From Onthophagus taurus (Eukaryota > Arthropoda > Insecta > Coleoptera > Scarabaeidae), in the NCBI RefSeq assembly GCF_036711975.1, contig NC_091976.1, forward strand, positions 25,854,001 through 25,918,000: a stretch of DNA of 64,000 nucleotides, in the 5' to 3' direction. Both the position numbers and the translations under genes were made by a program. Positions 21,141 to 32,893 of the stretch are shown one piece after another. Position 1 is the stretch's first letter; every line of letters starts with the position of its first letter. Under the pieces are notes generated by a model. The model was not told the origin of the DNA. It saw nothing but the letters and a program-made list of their open reading frames with translations, and made no database searches.

Positions 21141-22520
21141 TTTAATGAATTTTAAAAGTGAGGTTATATTTGATTTTTGACAACACGTGTTTTAAGTCAA
21201 ACAACAGGGTTGCCAATTATAAATGATTTATTAATTATTATTATTAATAATAATATTATGGATAAATCGATTTAATTAATAATTTCTTTATGTAAATTAT
21301 TATGGAATATTATATATTAAAAAAAAAATTGGAAATTTTTTAAAAATATCGCAATCAATACATAGAAATTGATTTTATGAATTACAGATGGCGTTAGTAT
21401 CGAAAATAAAATTTAAATTTGAATATTATTTAATTTTTTGAATGTAATTTCGTTCTAATAAGGATTACGGAGGTATTTAATCCGATTAAAGTAATTACAT
21501 AAAAAGTAGTTGATAAACATTTCGATTGAAAACAAGTCTATACATGGTGATAATTGAGCTGGGAAGCAAAATTTCCGTGGGTAGTGGAAAAACCGGTCTC
21601 TCAATATGCAATAAATATTCGCCGAGGTTTCTATTTAAGAGTGGCACGTAGGAATTTTATTCTTTAATTTGCATTCTATTCAAATAGAACGTCGATTTGC
21701 ATATCGACGGTTTGTGGTTATTCGTTTAATTGGCACCTAACGTCTTTAACATGACGAATAGGTGATTAAAACAAATTTTGTTTGAATTAATTGGAATTAA
21801 TTCGAAATTGATTGATCGTTGAAAAATAATTTTAAAATTATTGATCTAAAATGATCGAATTGGTGATGTTAGAATTGTTTGAACACCTGGCGAATACGAT
21901 GACCTCGGTGAATCCCACGCGAAAATTCGTGTCGGAGTTCGTTGTTGGCATTTTGCGCCCGGGGTGGCCGTACGAACATAAAATGCGCCGTTAAGGATCG
22001 TTTTTTAATTATTCGGTCTTAATGCCGCGTTTAAGCTGTCGCCTGTAAATGCGGTGGCAATTAATTTGAACCACAAAAGACGGCCGCCCGTTGCCAATTG
22101 GACGTAAATTACGTCGCTCTTCTCCCGGTAATTAAGTCGGCCCGTATATATTGAAATGTAACCAGGAATTTATAAGTCCATTCAGTGTCAATTTGGTTCT
22201 TATTCATTACATCGTTCTTATACGGCACAATCGACGGCCTACCTAACTGGAAAATTTTATAATTGTGTACTACCGATCAGATTTATGATTTAACAGAGAT
22301 GGTTACTCAATTTCTTTTGGCAAAAAGTACCAAAAAGATTTTACTTTCAAGATATATCATTGAATTTAAGGTTTTTTGTACAACGTAATAAGATAACAGA
22401 AAATTGGTATTAATAATAATAATAATCTTTATTATCCCAACAGAAATACATTGTTTCCAAAGTGGGATAATATTAGTTAAACCTAACATTTTGAAAGTGA
22501 AAAATTAAAGTAATATAATG
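21141..22520. other. Intergenic, upstream of NAT10
   Basis: The first 60 bp must hold NAT10 leader and promoter sequence. The rest has no recognised gene. From about 21540 to 22200 base composition is more balanced with scattered CpG (CGGCCGCCCGTTGCCAATTG, TGTCGGAGTTCGTTGTTGGC), unlike the flanking AT-rich DNA. This could be regulatory, but I see no specific site. Confidence 0.3.
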
Positions 22521-22529
22521 TTTATTTGT

Positions 22530-23840
22530 CGCAAAGAAATGTGCGTACAATAGTTAACAATACAAAAAAATAATAATATTCAATAACAAATGCAATTTAA
22601 GTATTCCTCTATTGAGTAGAAGGAGTATTGTAGTAACAATCGCTTCACTTTTCCTCTGAAGATGTTCAACGACAACTCAGAATAGGCTGGTGGCAATTTA
22701 TTATATAATTTTATGCACATATAATTAGTGCTTTGTTGTGCTCTTTTGATGCGGTGCTGTGGAATGACGATCCTATTCTTCTGCCTATTGTCATGTTAGT
22801 GGGGTGGATATCACTATGAGATGAATATCTCATTTTGTTCTTATGCAGAAGGGTAACTGCCGCCAGTATATAGACGCTAAGGACAGTTAATATTTGCATC
22901 GCTTTAAATATGCTTCTGCAGCTATCTCGCGGTCCTGTACATGTCAAAGCTCTAACGGTTTCCTTTTGCTGGATTAAGAGCTTGGAAGTTTGAGGCGATG
23001 ATCCCCACACCTCGATGCCATATTAAAGTATGGAATTAAAGTGGCTGAAGTAGGCGGTTCTAGCAGCTTCATGCGTTGAGATAATCCTTATTCTTCTGAT
23101 GAAGGTCGGAATCTATGTTAAGACCAAGGAATTTAGTCGTATGTCCCGTATCTGGCTCTCTATTGGTGAGTATGAGTGATTGCGTCTTTTTTTCATTCAG
23201 TCTTAGCTTATTGTTAGCGAACCACTCCTTTGCTTCCAGCTCTACTTCTTCGGACCTTCCGAGGAGTTCCTGTCTGTGTCTAGATGTCACCAACAGCGAA
23301 GTATCATCAACGAAAAGGCACGTCAAATCAGCTGTCAAGTTTTGTGGTAGGTCATTGATATAGATCAGGAACAAAACCGGGCCCAGAACAGATCCCTGTA
23401 GCACTCCCTACCCTATCTGTCTTCTTGCCGAGAATTTTTCCAGCAAACTATTTGTGTTCTACCCTGAAGATATGTCTTGAAAAGTGAAAATGAAGTACCC
23501 CTTATACCGTAGTACTCTAGTACACGTAGTACTCTGTTACAGCTGTCATTTCTATATCCTTTTCCTGACAGTAATCATCTGTGCTAGGCACTGGCGTGGA
23601 CTGGATTGAATCTTTTATTAATATTAAGACACCGCCATGCTTATACTGTTGTCTGCAGAAGGATGATGCAATGTTGTATCCATTGATTCACAATATATTC
23701 ATTGTTGAGGTGTCCAGCCAATGTTCAGTGATACATGCAACTTCGATATTTTCTAATTCTATCTAAAGTATTTAATTAGATCAATTTTATTTTTCATTGA
23801 TTGGACATTAACGTTTAGAAATTGTATCTGTTTTATTTTG
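22530..23840 (-). mobile_element. Jockey-like LINE relic with an internal deletion
   Basis: From high to low coordinates on the minus strand: endonuclease pieces (VACITEHWLDTSTMNIL, SSFCRQQYKHGGVLILIK, about 23600-23790), then a jump into the RT palm (GSVLGPVLFLIYINDLPQNL, CLFVDDTSLLVTSRH, 23100-23404). Then the thumb and tail (ISTHEAARTAYFSHFNSI, YGIEVWGSSPQTSKLL, NMTIGRRIGSSFHSTAS, down to about 22560). The RT fingers are deleted and stops are present. The RT motif holds FVDD in place of the usual F/YADD, as expected in some lineages or from decay. Confidence 0.85.
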
Positions 23841-24079
23841 TGAAAATTCAAAACAGAAAATTATATCTCGAAAAATAATGCAGTCGCTGGTCTTCTCCTT
23901 CGTGTCCCTCTCGTTCACCATTTCACATGAAAACAAATATTCCTTTCAATTTTTTAAATATCATTTTGTCATATGTAGTCTCCTACTTCTCCTTTTCTGT
24001 TCCCTTCCATCCTCTCGTTCACGGCTCTTTCCTCTTCTCTCCCACTAAATTCTCTCTTATTTCTCTCCAGAAGACCTCT

Positions 24080-24520
24080 CACATTCTTCCATCAATCCAT
24101 GTCTCTTGAGTTGCCCGAGCTGGGGATATTTCCTCATCTAGATATTTCCTTCCTCCCTCTCTTCTCTTCTCCTCCATCTCCTTCTCGATCATCACTCTAC
24201 GCAAGAAACTCACTACCTCTTCTCTTTCTTCCTCGGTTTGGAGTATTCTGCTATTCACATCCAAACCAGCAATCATCAGAACCCAACCAAACCCAACTGC
24301 TAACAAAAAATCTGCTAACAGACATCTGGCCTGGGATGTGGGCGGCCAGATAGTGTGGTAAAAACCCCTTTCCTCGTCTTCTCCGGAACCACCTAATTGG
24401 TATTGCATCGGAGATCCAACAGTTGGTAAGTTTACTTCTTCTCTTTCTTCGTACTTCGTACTTTTTCCATCGTCTTGGTTTGCCGTTGCGTCTCGCCATT
24501 GTGGGATACATATGGATCGT
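24080..24520 (-). mobile_element. Second, separate R1-like LINE 3' end
   Basis: The minus-strand frame reads DVNSRILQTEEEREEVVSFL, then MIEKEMEEKRREGG, the charged C-terminal region seen again in the next element (MKIKEKHERELQKRQLEE, about 24950-25020). So two 3' ends lie head-to-tail. A pentamer-like CCCAACCAAACCCAA lies at 24281-24297 within it. Pyrimidine-rich sequence (24000-24250) is simply the complement of this charged region. Confidence 0.6.
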
Positions 24521-24899
24521 TACTTTTTGAAATCATATTAATTGTATACATAACGGGGAGGGGAGGGATCCTTTTCCTCGCGCCGCTATTCTTCCTCCTT
24601 AAGGTCCTCGTTCTTCCAGCTCTTTTCTTGACTCCCTCGGTACTGGGTTGTACTTCTTCTTCTTTTCGTTAACTCCTCAAAGTATCTCGTCGCGCCGTCG
24701 TGGGATAAAAAGGACTACGTTATTTTTTGAATTATTTTTGTTTTAATACATACCGGTCGGTGAGAGTGAGGTTTCCCTCATCCCGTTGTGATTCTTCCTC
24801 CCTCTTCATCAGGGCTCGGGAGGAGTTCTCTCCTCATCTCTTCCTATAGCGGTTGTTTCTTTTTTGTTCTTTGCTATCATTGTTCTTCTGTTTTCCTTC

Positions 24900-26220
24900 C
24901 TACATACCCGGTTGTGATGTGATTAATATCCACCCCGTCCCGTCCTCCCTACTCTTCTTCTCCTCGCAGCATCGTTTCCTCAAGCTGTCTCTTCTGCAAT
25001 TCTCGTTCGTGCTTTTCCTTGATCTTCATGATGCCTGTCACCGTTTCGTTGACTATAGTCCACTTTTCTTCTTTCTTTAGCATCAGGGCGATCATGGTAT
25101 CTTTGTTGAAAGTAGTTCCGCAGCTAGATTCACATTTCAGTCTATATGATGTAAATCTTTGGCACAAGAACAGAGTGTGTTCCGCGATATCTGTCTCTTC
25201 TCAAAACCAGCATTCTTCGGTCTCGGTCTTTTTTATCCAATGGAGATACTTTTTGAAAACCCCATGTCCTGTTAAGGCTTACGTTAGGTAGTAATTTACC
25301 TCTCCCCACTTCCTCATTATCCAAGGTTCTATCTGTGGAATCAGGGTCTTTTTCCAGCTGTCGCTCTTTGACCACCTTGTGTGCCAGGCCTCGATCATTC
25401 TGTCTCTGCTTTCTGTCTTACTTTCTCTGCCGCTTGCGTACTATTCAGCTCGGACTTGTACTAATAAAACTAGTGGGGCCAAACCCGCTATTACCTGGAT
25501 AGATTCTGCAGACACCGTTCGTATTTTAGGCAACGCTTCCGCTGCGTATAGAATCGCCGACGTCACAGCGGTTGTAAGGAACCTTCTCTTCGTTTCTTTC
25601 GGGCCACCCAATTTGGCATAAACTTTAAGAGCAAGTTGCCTTGTTGAAAACCTCTTCTACGTGCTTCGTCATGCTCATGTCTTTGTTGAGATATACACCA
25701 AGACATTTCACCTTCTCTGCACTAGGATCTCCTTATCTGCCACTCGCAAATTCAAAGATTTTAATTTTCTTCTTCCCTGCAGTAATATTAGTTCTGTCTT
25801 CTGGACGGCGATGTTTAACCCCATATCTTTTAAGGTCGCAACTTCATCCTCGAGTTGTTGGGCGTCCCTTCCCTTCACTACGAGAGCGAGATCCTTGGCG
25901 TACGCTATTAGTTCGACGTCGGGTTCCTGTTCTATTCTCAGAACTTTGTCATAGTACAGGTTCCATAACAGTGGGGCTAGGAGAGATTCCTGAGGCACTC
26001 CACAAGAGACGCTGTAAGTTTTACCGTTCGGTGCTATGATAAATCTGTCCGAGAGGTATTCTTTTACCATACGGACTAAATAGCCCGTATTTATTTATAT
26101 ATTTATTCACTTCTCCTTCCACCAACGCTTTAACGATCTTCTGCCACGGGGCCGAGTTGAAGGCATTCTCGATGTCTATAAGTATTAACCCGAAACCCAA
26201 TCCAACCCAACCTTTTTTTC
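24900..26220 (-). mobile_element. R1-clade-like LINE relic (RT and C-terminal domain)
   Basis: Minus-strand pieces: LILIDIENAFNSAPWQKIVK (about 26120-26180), then MVKEYLSDRFIIAPNGKTYS, CGVPQESLLAPLLWNLYYD, VELIAYAKDLALVVKG (RT with A[Y]AKD-type decay of the YADD box), TAVTSAILYAAEALPKI (thumb), and a C-terminal TAEHTLFLCQRF knuckle (about 25150-25200). The 5' truncation point at about 26190 abuts GGTTGGGTTGGATTGGGTTT. The frame has several shifts. R1 rather than jockey is my reading of the ENAFNSAPW and TAEHTLFxC signatures. Confidence 0.8.
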
Positions 26221-26282
26221 CACCACACCTTTTCAACCGTTCTCCGTTGTTTTTTGCTCCCCTTCCTTCGTGATGATGACCT

Positions 26283-26960
26283 CCCTTACGGACTCTGAGG
26301 AGGTGTATTCAACTGCCTGGTTGTATAATACATATAACACTTGGGTTCATTGTCTTGCTGGAATATCCAGCGATCCTCGAGGGCTAAGCTTTTCAATGAT
26401 GGTTTCAAATTTTGAACTAAAATACTTTTATATTTATACTGATGCATAATTCCATCAATGAATGCCCCTTTTCCTACACCAGATGCTGTTATCGCTCCAC
26501 AAACCATGACATGACGTATTTCGTTTCCTCCAAATTTTTGTCCGACCATCACTTCCAAAAAGGTTGTACTTCGACTCGTCAGTAAACGAAACCATGGAAA
26601 AGATCCATTCCCTTGCCGACATGAGGTTGAGCAAATTCTAGTTGAAGACTAGAACTCTTATCTCTTAGAAGAAGCTGAAAAATCCATTATAACCTAGAAC
26701 TCTTTGTACGATTCTTGGATGTACAGACTTTTTAGATACAGTCGTGATGTGGTCCGCTAATTTTAGGGTTGGGTTGGGTTCACATCTTTTAATATGGAGA
26801 TAATATCTCATTTAAAAACTTTCTTTGGCCTGCCTGTACAAACTTTGCTAGCGAATGAATCAGTCTCATTGTAATTGTTGATGGTCTGGATTGTTGCTCG
26901 AGTTAGATCTACAATTTTGGCAATTTCGACAATTACTAGATTTCTTTAACTCAAGTGCAT
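26283..26960 (-). mobile_element. Tc1-like transposase relic
   Basis: The minus-strand catalytic part reads FTDESKYNLF (first Asp), then VMVCGAITASGVGKGAFIDG, KSILVQNLKPSLKSLALEDR and WIFQQDNEPK (second Asp) at 26290-26640. The N-terminal HTH part (CTGRPKKVFK, then NPTQPKISGP, VHPRIVQRVL-like) runs up to about 26960 with a stop. In that part an otherwise standard NPKISGP is interrupted by extra CCCAAC units at 26764-26780. Confidence 0.85.
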
Positions 26961-28200
26961 TGTATATAGATTTTTGTCCGTCACTGTATATAAACATGTT
27001 ATATCATTTTCTAAATGCAACCCCAAAAACCAATTCAAAAATCCTTTGTAATAAATTTGCATATAACATTTACTGTTAGTAACGTTAGATTTCGTATAAG
27101 TTCTTCATATTTCATATTAGCGTACACTAAATATGCCAGGCGAGTTTAAAGAGACCTGTTTAAAAAAAAATTTCCAGTTTAGATACGCGCGCATTGTAAG
27201 CAAGCGGTATTCAGTTCCTCGACTTCTCGAGTGGGTTTAACTTATGGCCCTAGTTAAATAATGCCGGTCGCGGGTTCTATTCACTACGGTTATGCACACG
27301 CGCTACCCAACAACCGCTCACGCCCGGCTCTGCCCATTTTCAAATTTCGACACGCAATCTAAATACGCGCCCGATAAATCAAATATCCTCATAAATATCT
27401 AACGGGGGCCCATTAATGGTGAAAAATATCGAAAAAGCGCGCGCGCTTTCTCGCTTCGGGTGATAAATATGTATAGAAAGAGAAACAGAAAGGGACCTCG
27501 ATATCTGTCACGACCATGTAAAAAATTAAAACGAACAAGTTCTTTTTTTTGTAATCTTTTTATTTTGAGTTGATGGTGGGCGTCTGTTCGCACATAAAAT
27601 GTCCCCTTTTGGCGTTAGTGTCCTGTTTGCTAAAATATATACGAGGAACATTAGTTGTCCTTCTTCCTCTTATAATGTACAACTCGATGGCATCTTTCTT
27701 TGGAGTTTTTACACCAACGCCGACGATTGATCCAGTTATTTACTCAATACTTTATTATTTTTTATCATTTTAAACCCCGGCGCGATCGACTTAAGAACCA
27801 CTTCGCCCATATGGATGAAAAGTAACGACTTAATCACAGCGTTACGTTTTCAGAATTGGAGTTAAGACATTAATTAAGTCACGGTTTTAAAAAAGAACCC
27901 ATCAATCGTACGGGATTTAAATAAAAATAATTCCAATCAACTCACTTTGAATTCTTATTTTAACATTTTCTTTTACTTATTCGTTAAAGTCGTTAAAATT
28001 TATTAAAACAAAGTTAGAAATTCTAAACGCAGTTTTCTCGTGAAAGCTCTTCGTATCCCCATAGTTAGCACGTGCGATCTGCATAAGGTTTATTCCGTAC
28101 CGTTCTGGTTCAACTGGGCACGGTTTTGGCAGACTCCATAAACAGGGGGCTTTTCTATCGCGGGACCTCGAACTCGTCTCCTCTCTCTATATGGATTATT
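26961..28200. other. Intergenic, no gene recognised
   Basis: AT-rich with a CpG-containing stretch at about 27180-27440 (ACGCGCGCATTG, AAGCGCGCGCGCTTTC). The latter contains the near-perfect dyad GCGCGCGC. An E-box CACGTG lies near 28069. I see no coding signature or repeat family. Confidence 0.3.
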
Positions 28201-28431
28201 TTATTGGCCATCAGATATGTATAAGTGGTCCCTGGTATTTATACACGAGTGTTTCTGCGGTTCGCTTCGCGGCCCGGGGGCGGACAGGCACACGGGGGCG
28301 GCTTTAGACTTCCCATATTTGGGCAAAGGCTTGCCCACTGGTCCAGAAGGTCGCTCTCCAGGTACTGAACCAGCTGCAACTTTAACTTTTGCTACATATT
28401 TAACAGCTCCAATAGTAACCAATTTAAACAT
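28201..28431 (-). CDS. Possible short coding exon, unknown protein
   Basis: A 76-codon minus-strand ORF begins MFKLVTIGAVKYVAKVKVAA and continues GSVPGERPSGPVGKPLPKYG. Its first 45 codons have A/T-rich third positions like the true genes here; the remainder is GC-rich and looks non-coding, so the real exon may end around 28295. I recognise no family and see no matching downstream exon. It may be a chance ORF or a retrocopy piece. Confidence 0.2.
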   Translation of the reverse strand: MFKLVTIGAVKYVAKVKVAAGSVPGERPSGPVGKPLPKYGKSKAAPVCLSAPGPRSEPQKHSCINTRDHLYISDGQ

Positions 28432-28539
28432 TTATATTTATATGAATTTGTAAAATGCAAATGGAAAAAGAAACTAGGAAATTAAATTAATTATTTAAAA
28501 TTAGTGACTCAATATAAGAAATTTGTAATCCTTGCAGTT

Positions 28540-28830
28540 TAGTGTCTAACCGATATTCAGTATTCAGGCGAAATCAAAATCGAAATTCATCTGCCATTTC
28601 AGTTATGGCAGCAATCTTTTCTTTTAGTCATATGCATGCCTGGTTGGACAGTCCAGATGATCGAGATCAAAGAGTTGTACTAAAAATAATACCTTTCTGC
28701 ATTTTTGACAAGAAGATAGGCATAAATTTGGCTTGCTGCACTAAAGAACTGTTCAGTAGGAACATTAATAGGAGACGAAAAGAGACACTTTAATGCAGTT
28801 TTCATCTGCCATCCAATCAAACATGTCACT
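28540..28830 (-). mobile_element. hAT transposase C-terminal (dimerisation) fragment
   Basis: The minus-strand frame reads ALKCLFSSPINVPTEQFFSA, then ASQIYAYLLVKNAE, matching the P..S.PSER.FS.A..I region of the hAT dimerisation domain, with stops afterwards. The adjoining bases CTGGTTGGACAGTCCAGATG (28641-28660) recur near 30040, so related sequence flanks the satellite downstream. Confidence 0.6.
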
Positions 28831-29559
28831 TTCATCCAGAATTTCAATCCATATCAATTTTCTGCAATTCTCTACAATTTCCTCTTTGTCCATAACTTCG
28901 ATCGCCATCTATTCCTCATTTTATGAGTGTAACAAAAAAATATGGTATTCTTGCGTTTATCTACTTAACACGCAGAAATGATCTTGTTCTGTTAGGTAGA
29001 ATCTGTTCACACTTACTGTTCTTTGAATCATCGCATTCATTTCCTCAACTCAAACAGATCAATTTAGACCAATCTGGTTTTTAACTCGATTATTCCTTTT
29101 AAAATCGCTTCATTATCGCAATATATCATCTAAAACGACGTATGATAAGGAATATAATAAAAGATGTAAAATAGAAGATGCTGTGTGAGTGCCAATATAA
29201 TATCCTGAAATGCAGGAAAATCGAAACTCATGCTTATTATCAGATGTGGTTCTTTTTACATTTTGCATTATGACTTTTCTCATGGTCTTTATGTTATTAA
29301 AAGTTAAATTTTTCTCTTTGCCGCATTTGAAACTTTGTATTAAATTTATTTCATGAAGCACATGATATTTTTGAAAGCGTTTGAACACTTCAAGTTAGCT
29401 TCTTCAAGAAAACGTCAAAACCTGGATTTGTGAAGTTATAATTCTCAACTGGTTTATCTTAGAAGCAAAAACTACGTCACGTTTTCATTCATAACAGTCT
29501 GATTATTTTGATGAAAATAGTTCCTCTAACCTTGATCGTAATTCACAAAACCTAACCTG

Positions 29560-30170
29560 CAAATATGTTGTTAATGTTATTTATTTAGGACAGGGATAGA
29601 ATTCTTGGGTTAGGTTGGGTTACGAATCGTATTAATGGCCGACATGATGAATTATAATAATTACAACCTTAGTTTCGAATCATTTCAGTTTATCCCTCTG
29701 AAAGCAACGAATATCTACCTAACGTCGATTCTGTAATATGCCTAAATGATCTTTTTTGGAAACATTTTGGGATAACCCAAAATGCAAAATATTATCAAGA
29801 ATTTCCACATCTCCATTGAAGCTCAAGGTTTGTGTGGTGTCAAAAAGATTAAACGTTTTCTTCAGCTTTCTCATCTTCTAGGTACTACTTTTACGATGTA
29901 AGACTAACATTTTTCAAAATGTGCGGAATGCTTGTTGTCGATAACTTCGTATTTGGTTGTGTGACTTCAGTGCCTAGATTATGCTGCAATCTCTATCGTG
30001 ATCTTATACATCTGAGCAGCAAAATGTCATGTGCATACCTAATTGGACAGTCCAGATGATCGATGATACATACCAGATGATTGACATCAAAAAATTGCCC
30101 GTAAATGCAATGTTATTTATTTAGGACGTGGATAGGATTCTTGGCTTAGGTTGGGTTACGAATCGTAATC
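29560..30170. repeat. Left flanking repeat of the 172-bp satellite
   Basis: About 29690-30010 matches 32107-32420 (ATCTACCTAACGTCGATTCT, GCAAAATGTTAT-like, TTCTTCAGCTTTCTCATCTT, GTGCCTAGATTATGCT) in the same direction. A 60-bp module (ATGTTATTTATTTAGGAC, then GGTTGGGTTACGAATCGT) occurs at 29569-29628 and again at 30109-30166. Nothing recognised lies at 28830-29560 apart from a 91-codon ORF (29113-29388, minus) of no known family. Confidence 0.7.
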
Positions 30171-30176
30171 CACATA

Positions 30177-31975
30177 TTGAGTTGTAACCTATTCTTTTTT
30201 TGAAAACGTCAAATTTGAGATTTTAGAGATTCTAATTGCATTATGTGAGTTATAAGCAAAGACATGTTCAAATTCTTATGGATCATGATTCCTAAGATAC
30301 TTTCCAAAATTTTTTGTCCATAATAAATTTTTCCATCATTCCCACATCTTGAGTTGTAACCTATTCTTTAATTAAAAACGTCAAATTTAAGACTTTGGTG
30401 ATTCTAATAGCATTACGTGAGTTATAAGCAAAAACATGTTAAAATTCTTATGGATCATGATTCCTAAGACACTTTACAATATTTTTTGTCCATAATAAAT
30501 TTTTCTATTATTCCCATATCTTGAGTTGTAACCTATTCGTTAGTCCAAAATGTCAAATTTGAGACTTTGGTGATTCTAATAGCATTACGTGAGTTATAAG
30601 CAAAGATATGTTAAAATTGTTATGGTTCATGGTTTCTAAGACACTTTACAATATTTTTTAGCTATAACAAATTTTTCCATTGTTCACACATCTTGAGTTG
30701 TAAGCTATTCTTTAGTTGAAAACGTCAAATTTGAGACTTTGGTGCTTCTAATACTATTACGTGAGTTATAACTTAAGACATCTTCAAATTCTTATGGATC
30801 ATGATTCCTAAGACACTTTACAATATTTTTTCTCCATAATAAATTTTTCCATTATTCCCACATCATGAGTTGTAACCTATTCTTTAGTTCTTTAGTTGAA
30901 AACGTTAAATATGAGACTTTGGTGATTCTAATTGCATTACCTGAGTTATAAGGAAAGATATGTTAAAATTCTTATGGATCATGATTCCTAAGAAACTTTA
31001 CAATATTTTTCATCCATAACAAATTTTTCTATTATTCTCACATCTTGAGTTGTATACTGTTCTTTAGTTGAAAACATCAAATATGAGACTTTGGAGATTC
31101 TAGTTGCATTACGTAAGTTATAAGCAAAGACATCTTAAAATTCTTATGGATCATGATTCCTAAGACACTTTACAATATTTTTGTCCATAATAAATTTTTC
31201 CATTATTCCCACATCATGAGTTGTAACCTATTCTTTAGTTCTTTAGTTGAAAACGTTAAATATGAGACTTTGGTGATTCTAATTGCATTACCTGAGTTAT
31301 AAGGAAAGATATGTTAAAATTCTTATGGATCATGATTCCTAAGACACTTTACAATATTTTTCATCCATAACAAATTTTTCTATTATTCTCACATCTTGAG
31401 TTGTATCCTATTCTTTAGTTGAAAACGTCAAATATGAGACTTTGGTGATTCTAGTTGTATTACGTAAGTTATAAGCAAAGACATGTTAAAATTCTTATGG
31501 ATCATGATTCCTAAGACATTTTACAATATTTTTTGGCTATAACAAAATTTTCCATTATTCACACATCTTGAGTTGTAACCTATTCTTTAGTTGAAAACGT
31601 CAAATTTGAGACTTTGGTGATTATAATAGCATTACGTGAGTTATAAGCAAAGACATGTTAAAATTCTTATAGATCATGATTCCTAAGACACTTTACAACA
31701 TTTTTTGGCTATAACAAATTTTTCCATTATTCACCCATCTTGAATTGTAAACTATTCTTTAGTTAAAAACGTCAAATTTGAGACTTTGGTGATTCTAATA
31801 GCATTACGTGAGTTATAAGGAAAGATATGTTAAAATTCTTATAGATCATGATTCCTAAGACAGTTTACGAAATTTTTAGTCCATAAGAAATTTTTCCAGA
31901 ATTCCCACATCTTGAGTTGTAACCTATCCTTTAGTTGAAAACGTCAAATTTGAGACTTTGGTGATTCTAATCATT
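30177..31975. repeat. 172-bp satellite, about 10.5 copies
   Basis: The phrase TTGAGTTGTAACCTATTCTT recurs at 30177, 30349, 30521, 30693, 30865, 31045, 31216, 31396, 31568, 31740 and 31912. Most spacings are 172; two are 180 because of an 8-bp duplication (TTCTTTAGTTCTTTAG). Units also share GAGACTTTGGTGATTCTAAT, ACGTGAGTTATAAGCAAAGA and GATCATGATTCCTAAGACAC. The variant with the 8-bp duplication alternates over two units, a small higher-order repeat of about 351 bp. Confidence 0.95.
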
Positions 31976-32099
31976 GGCTTTTGCATTAGCAAAGGAACTT
32001 GTTAGCAAACAATATAGAATGCGTGTCCAAGTGAACGTGTCAATAAAAACCCAGAAAATAGATTTCTTTTGGATTTAACTTTTTGGACCTTTATACAAA

Positions 32100-32430
32100 A
32101 CCAGTCTCGGATCATTCCAGAATGCATCTACCTAACGTCGATTCTGCAATATGCCTAAGTGATCGTTTTGGGAAATATTTTGTGGTAACCCATAATGCAA
32201 AATGTTATGAAGAAAATATTAAACGTTTCTTCCAGCTTTCTCTTCTTCTAGATACTTTCACAATGTAAGATCATAATTTTTCAAAATATATGGAATGCTT
32301 GTAGTCGCTGCAGTATTCGCTCAAGGCTGTGTTGTTGTTCTCGTCGATAACTTGGTATTCTGACTTTAGTGCCTAGGTTATGCTTTAATCTCTTTCGTGG
32401 TCTTATTTATCTGAGCAACAGAATGACATG
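32100..32430. repeat. Right flanking repeat of the 172-bp satellite
   Basis: A direct copy of the left flank (see 29690-30010). Matching phrases include ATCTACCTAACGTCGATTCT, AATATGCCTAAGTGATC and TTAAACGTTTCTTCCAGCTTTC. A 61-codon ORF at 32083-32268 lies entirely in the repeat. No gene is seen between here and 32893, apart from the presumed 3' UTR of the next gene, with an AATAAA (minus strand) at 32616-32621. Confidence 0.75.
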
Positions 32431-32893
32431 CAAGCATTAAAAAGTATATGATTAGCTTTGAATCACAATTTCTCAGAATCTCTTCTCCATACTGCAACCA
32501 GAAAAAATCACTCAAGGATTGATTAAATTAGTTAGAATTTTCTTTTGTTGATCAATAATAGAGTTAAAAACAAAAATAAGAAAGAAATTAAATTCCACAA
32601 AATAAATAAAATAGATTTATTCTTATCCACTTGCAACGTTTTAAAAACATAACAAATTTTCCAAAAAAATTTTTTTCGATATTAATCGACAACCACACAG
32701 ACTAGATATCGTACTTATTAAAATAAATTAATAAAAACTTAATAAAGTATCTCTCATTATCTTGATTTCACTCGATTTTTATTAAAAATTTTCAATTAAT
32801 GTTTATACACAGTTCTTTTTTTAATTCACGTTCAATTAACTTAAAAATCTTTGGTTGCTCCTCGATTTTGTTTAAGTCAACGCACTATACACA

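Noticed and set aside
24099..25290. CT-rich plus-strand ORFs
   Set aside because: Complement shadows of the R1-like LINE on the minus strand.
27246..27282. Possible tRNA (TGGCCC, then GGGTTCTATTC)
   Set aside because: The A-like and B-like boxes are too close together and no cloverleaf arms pair.
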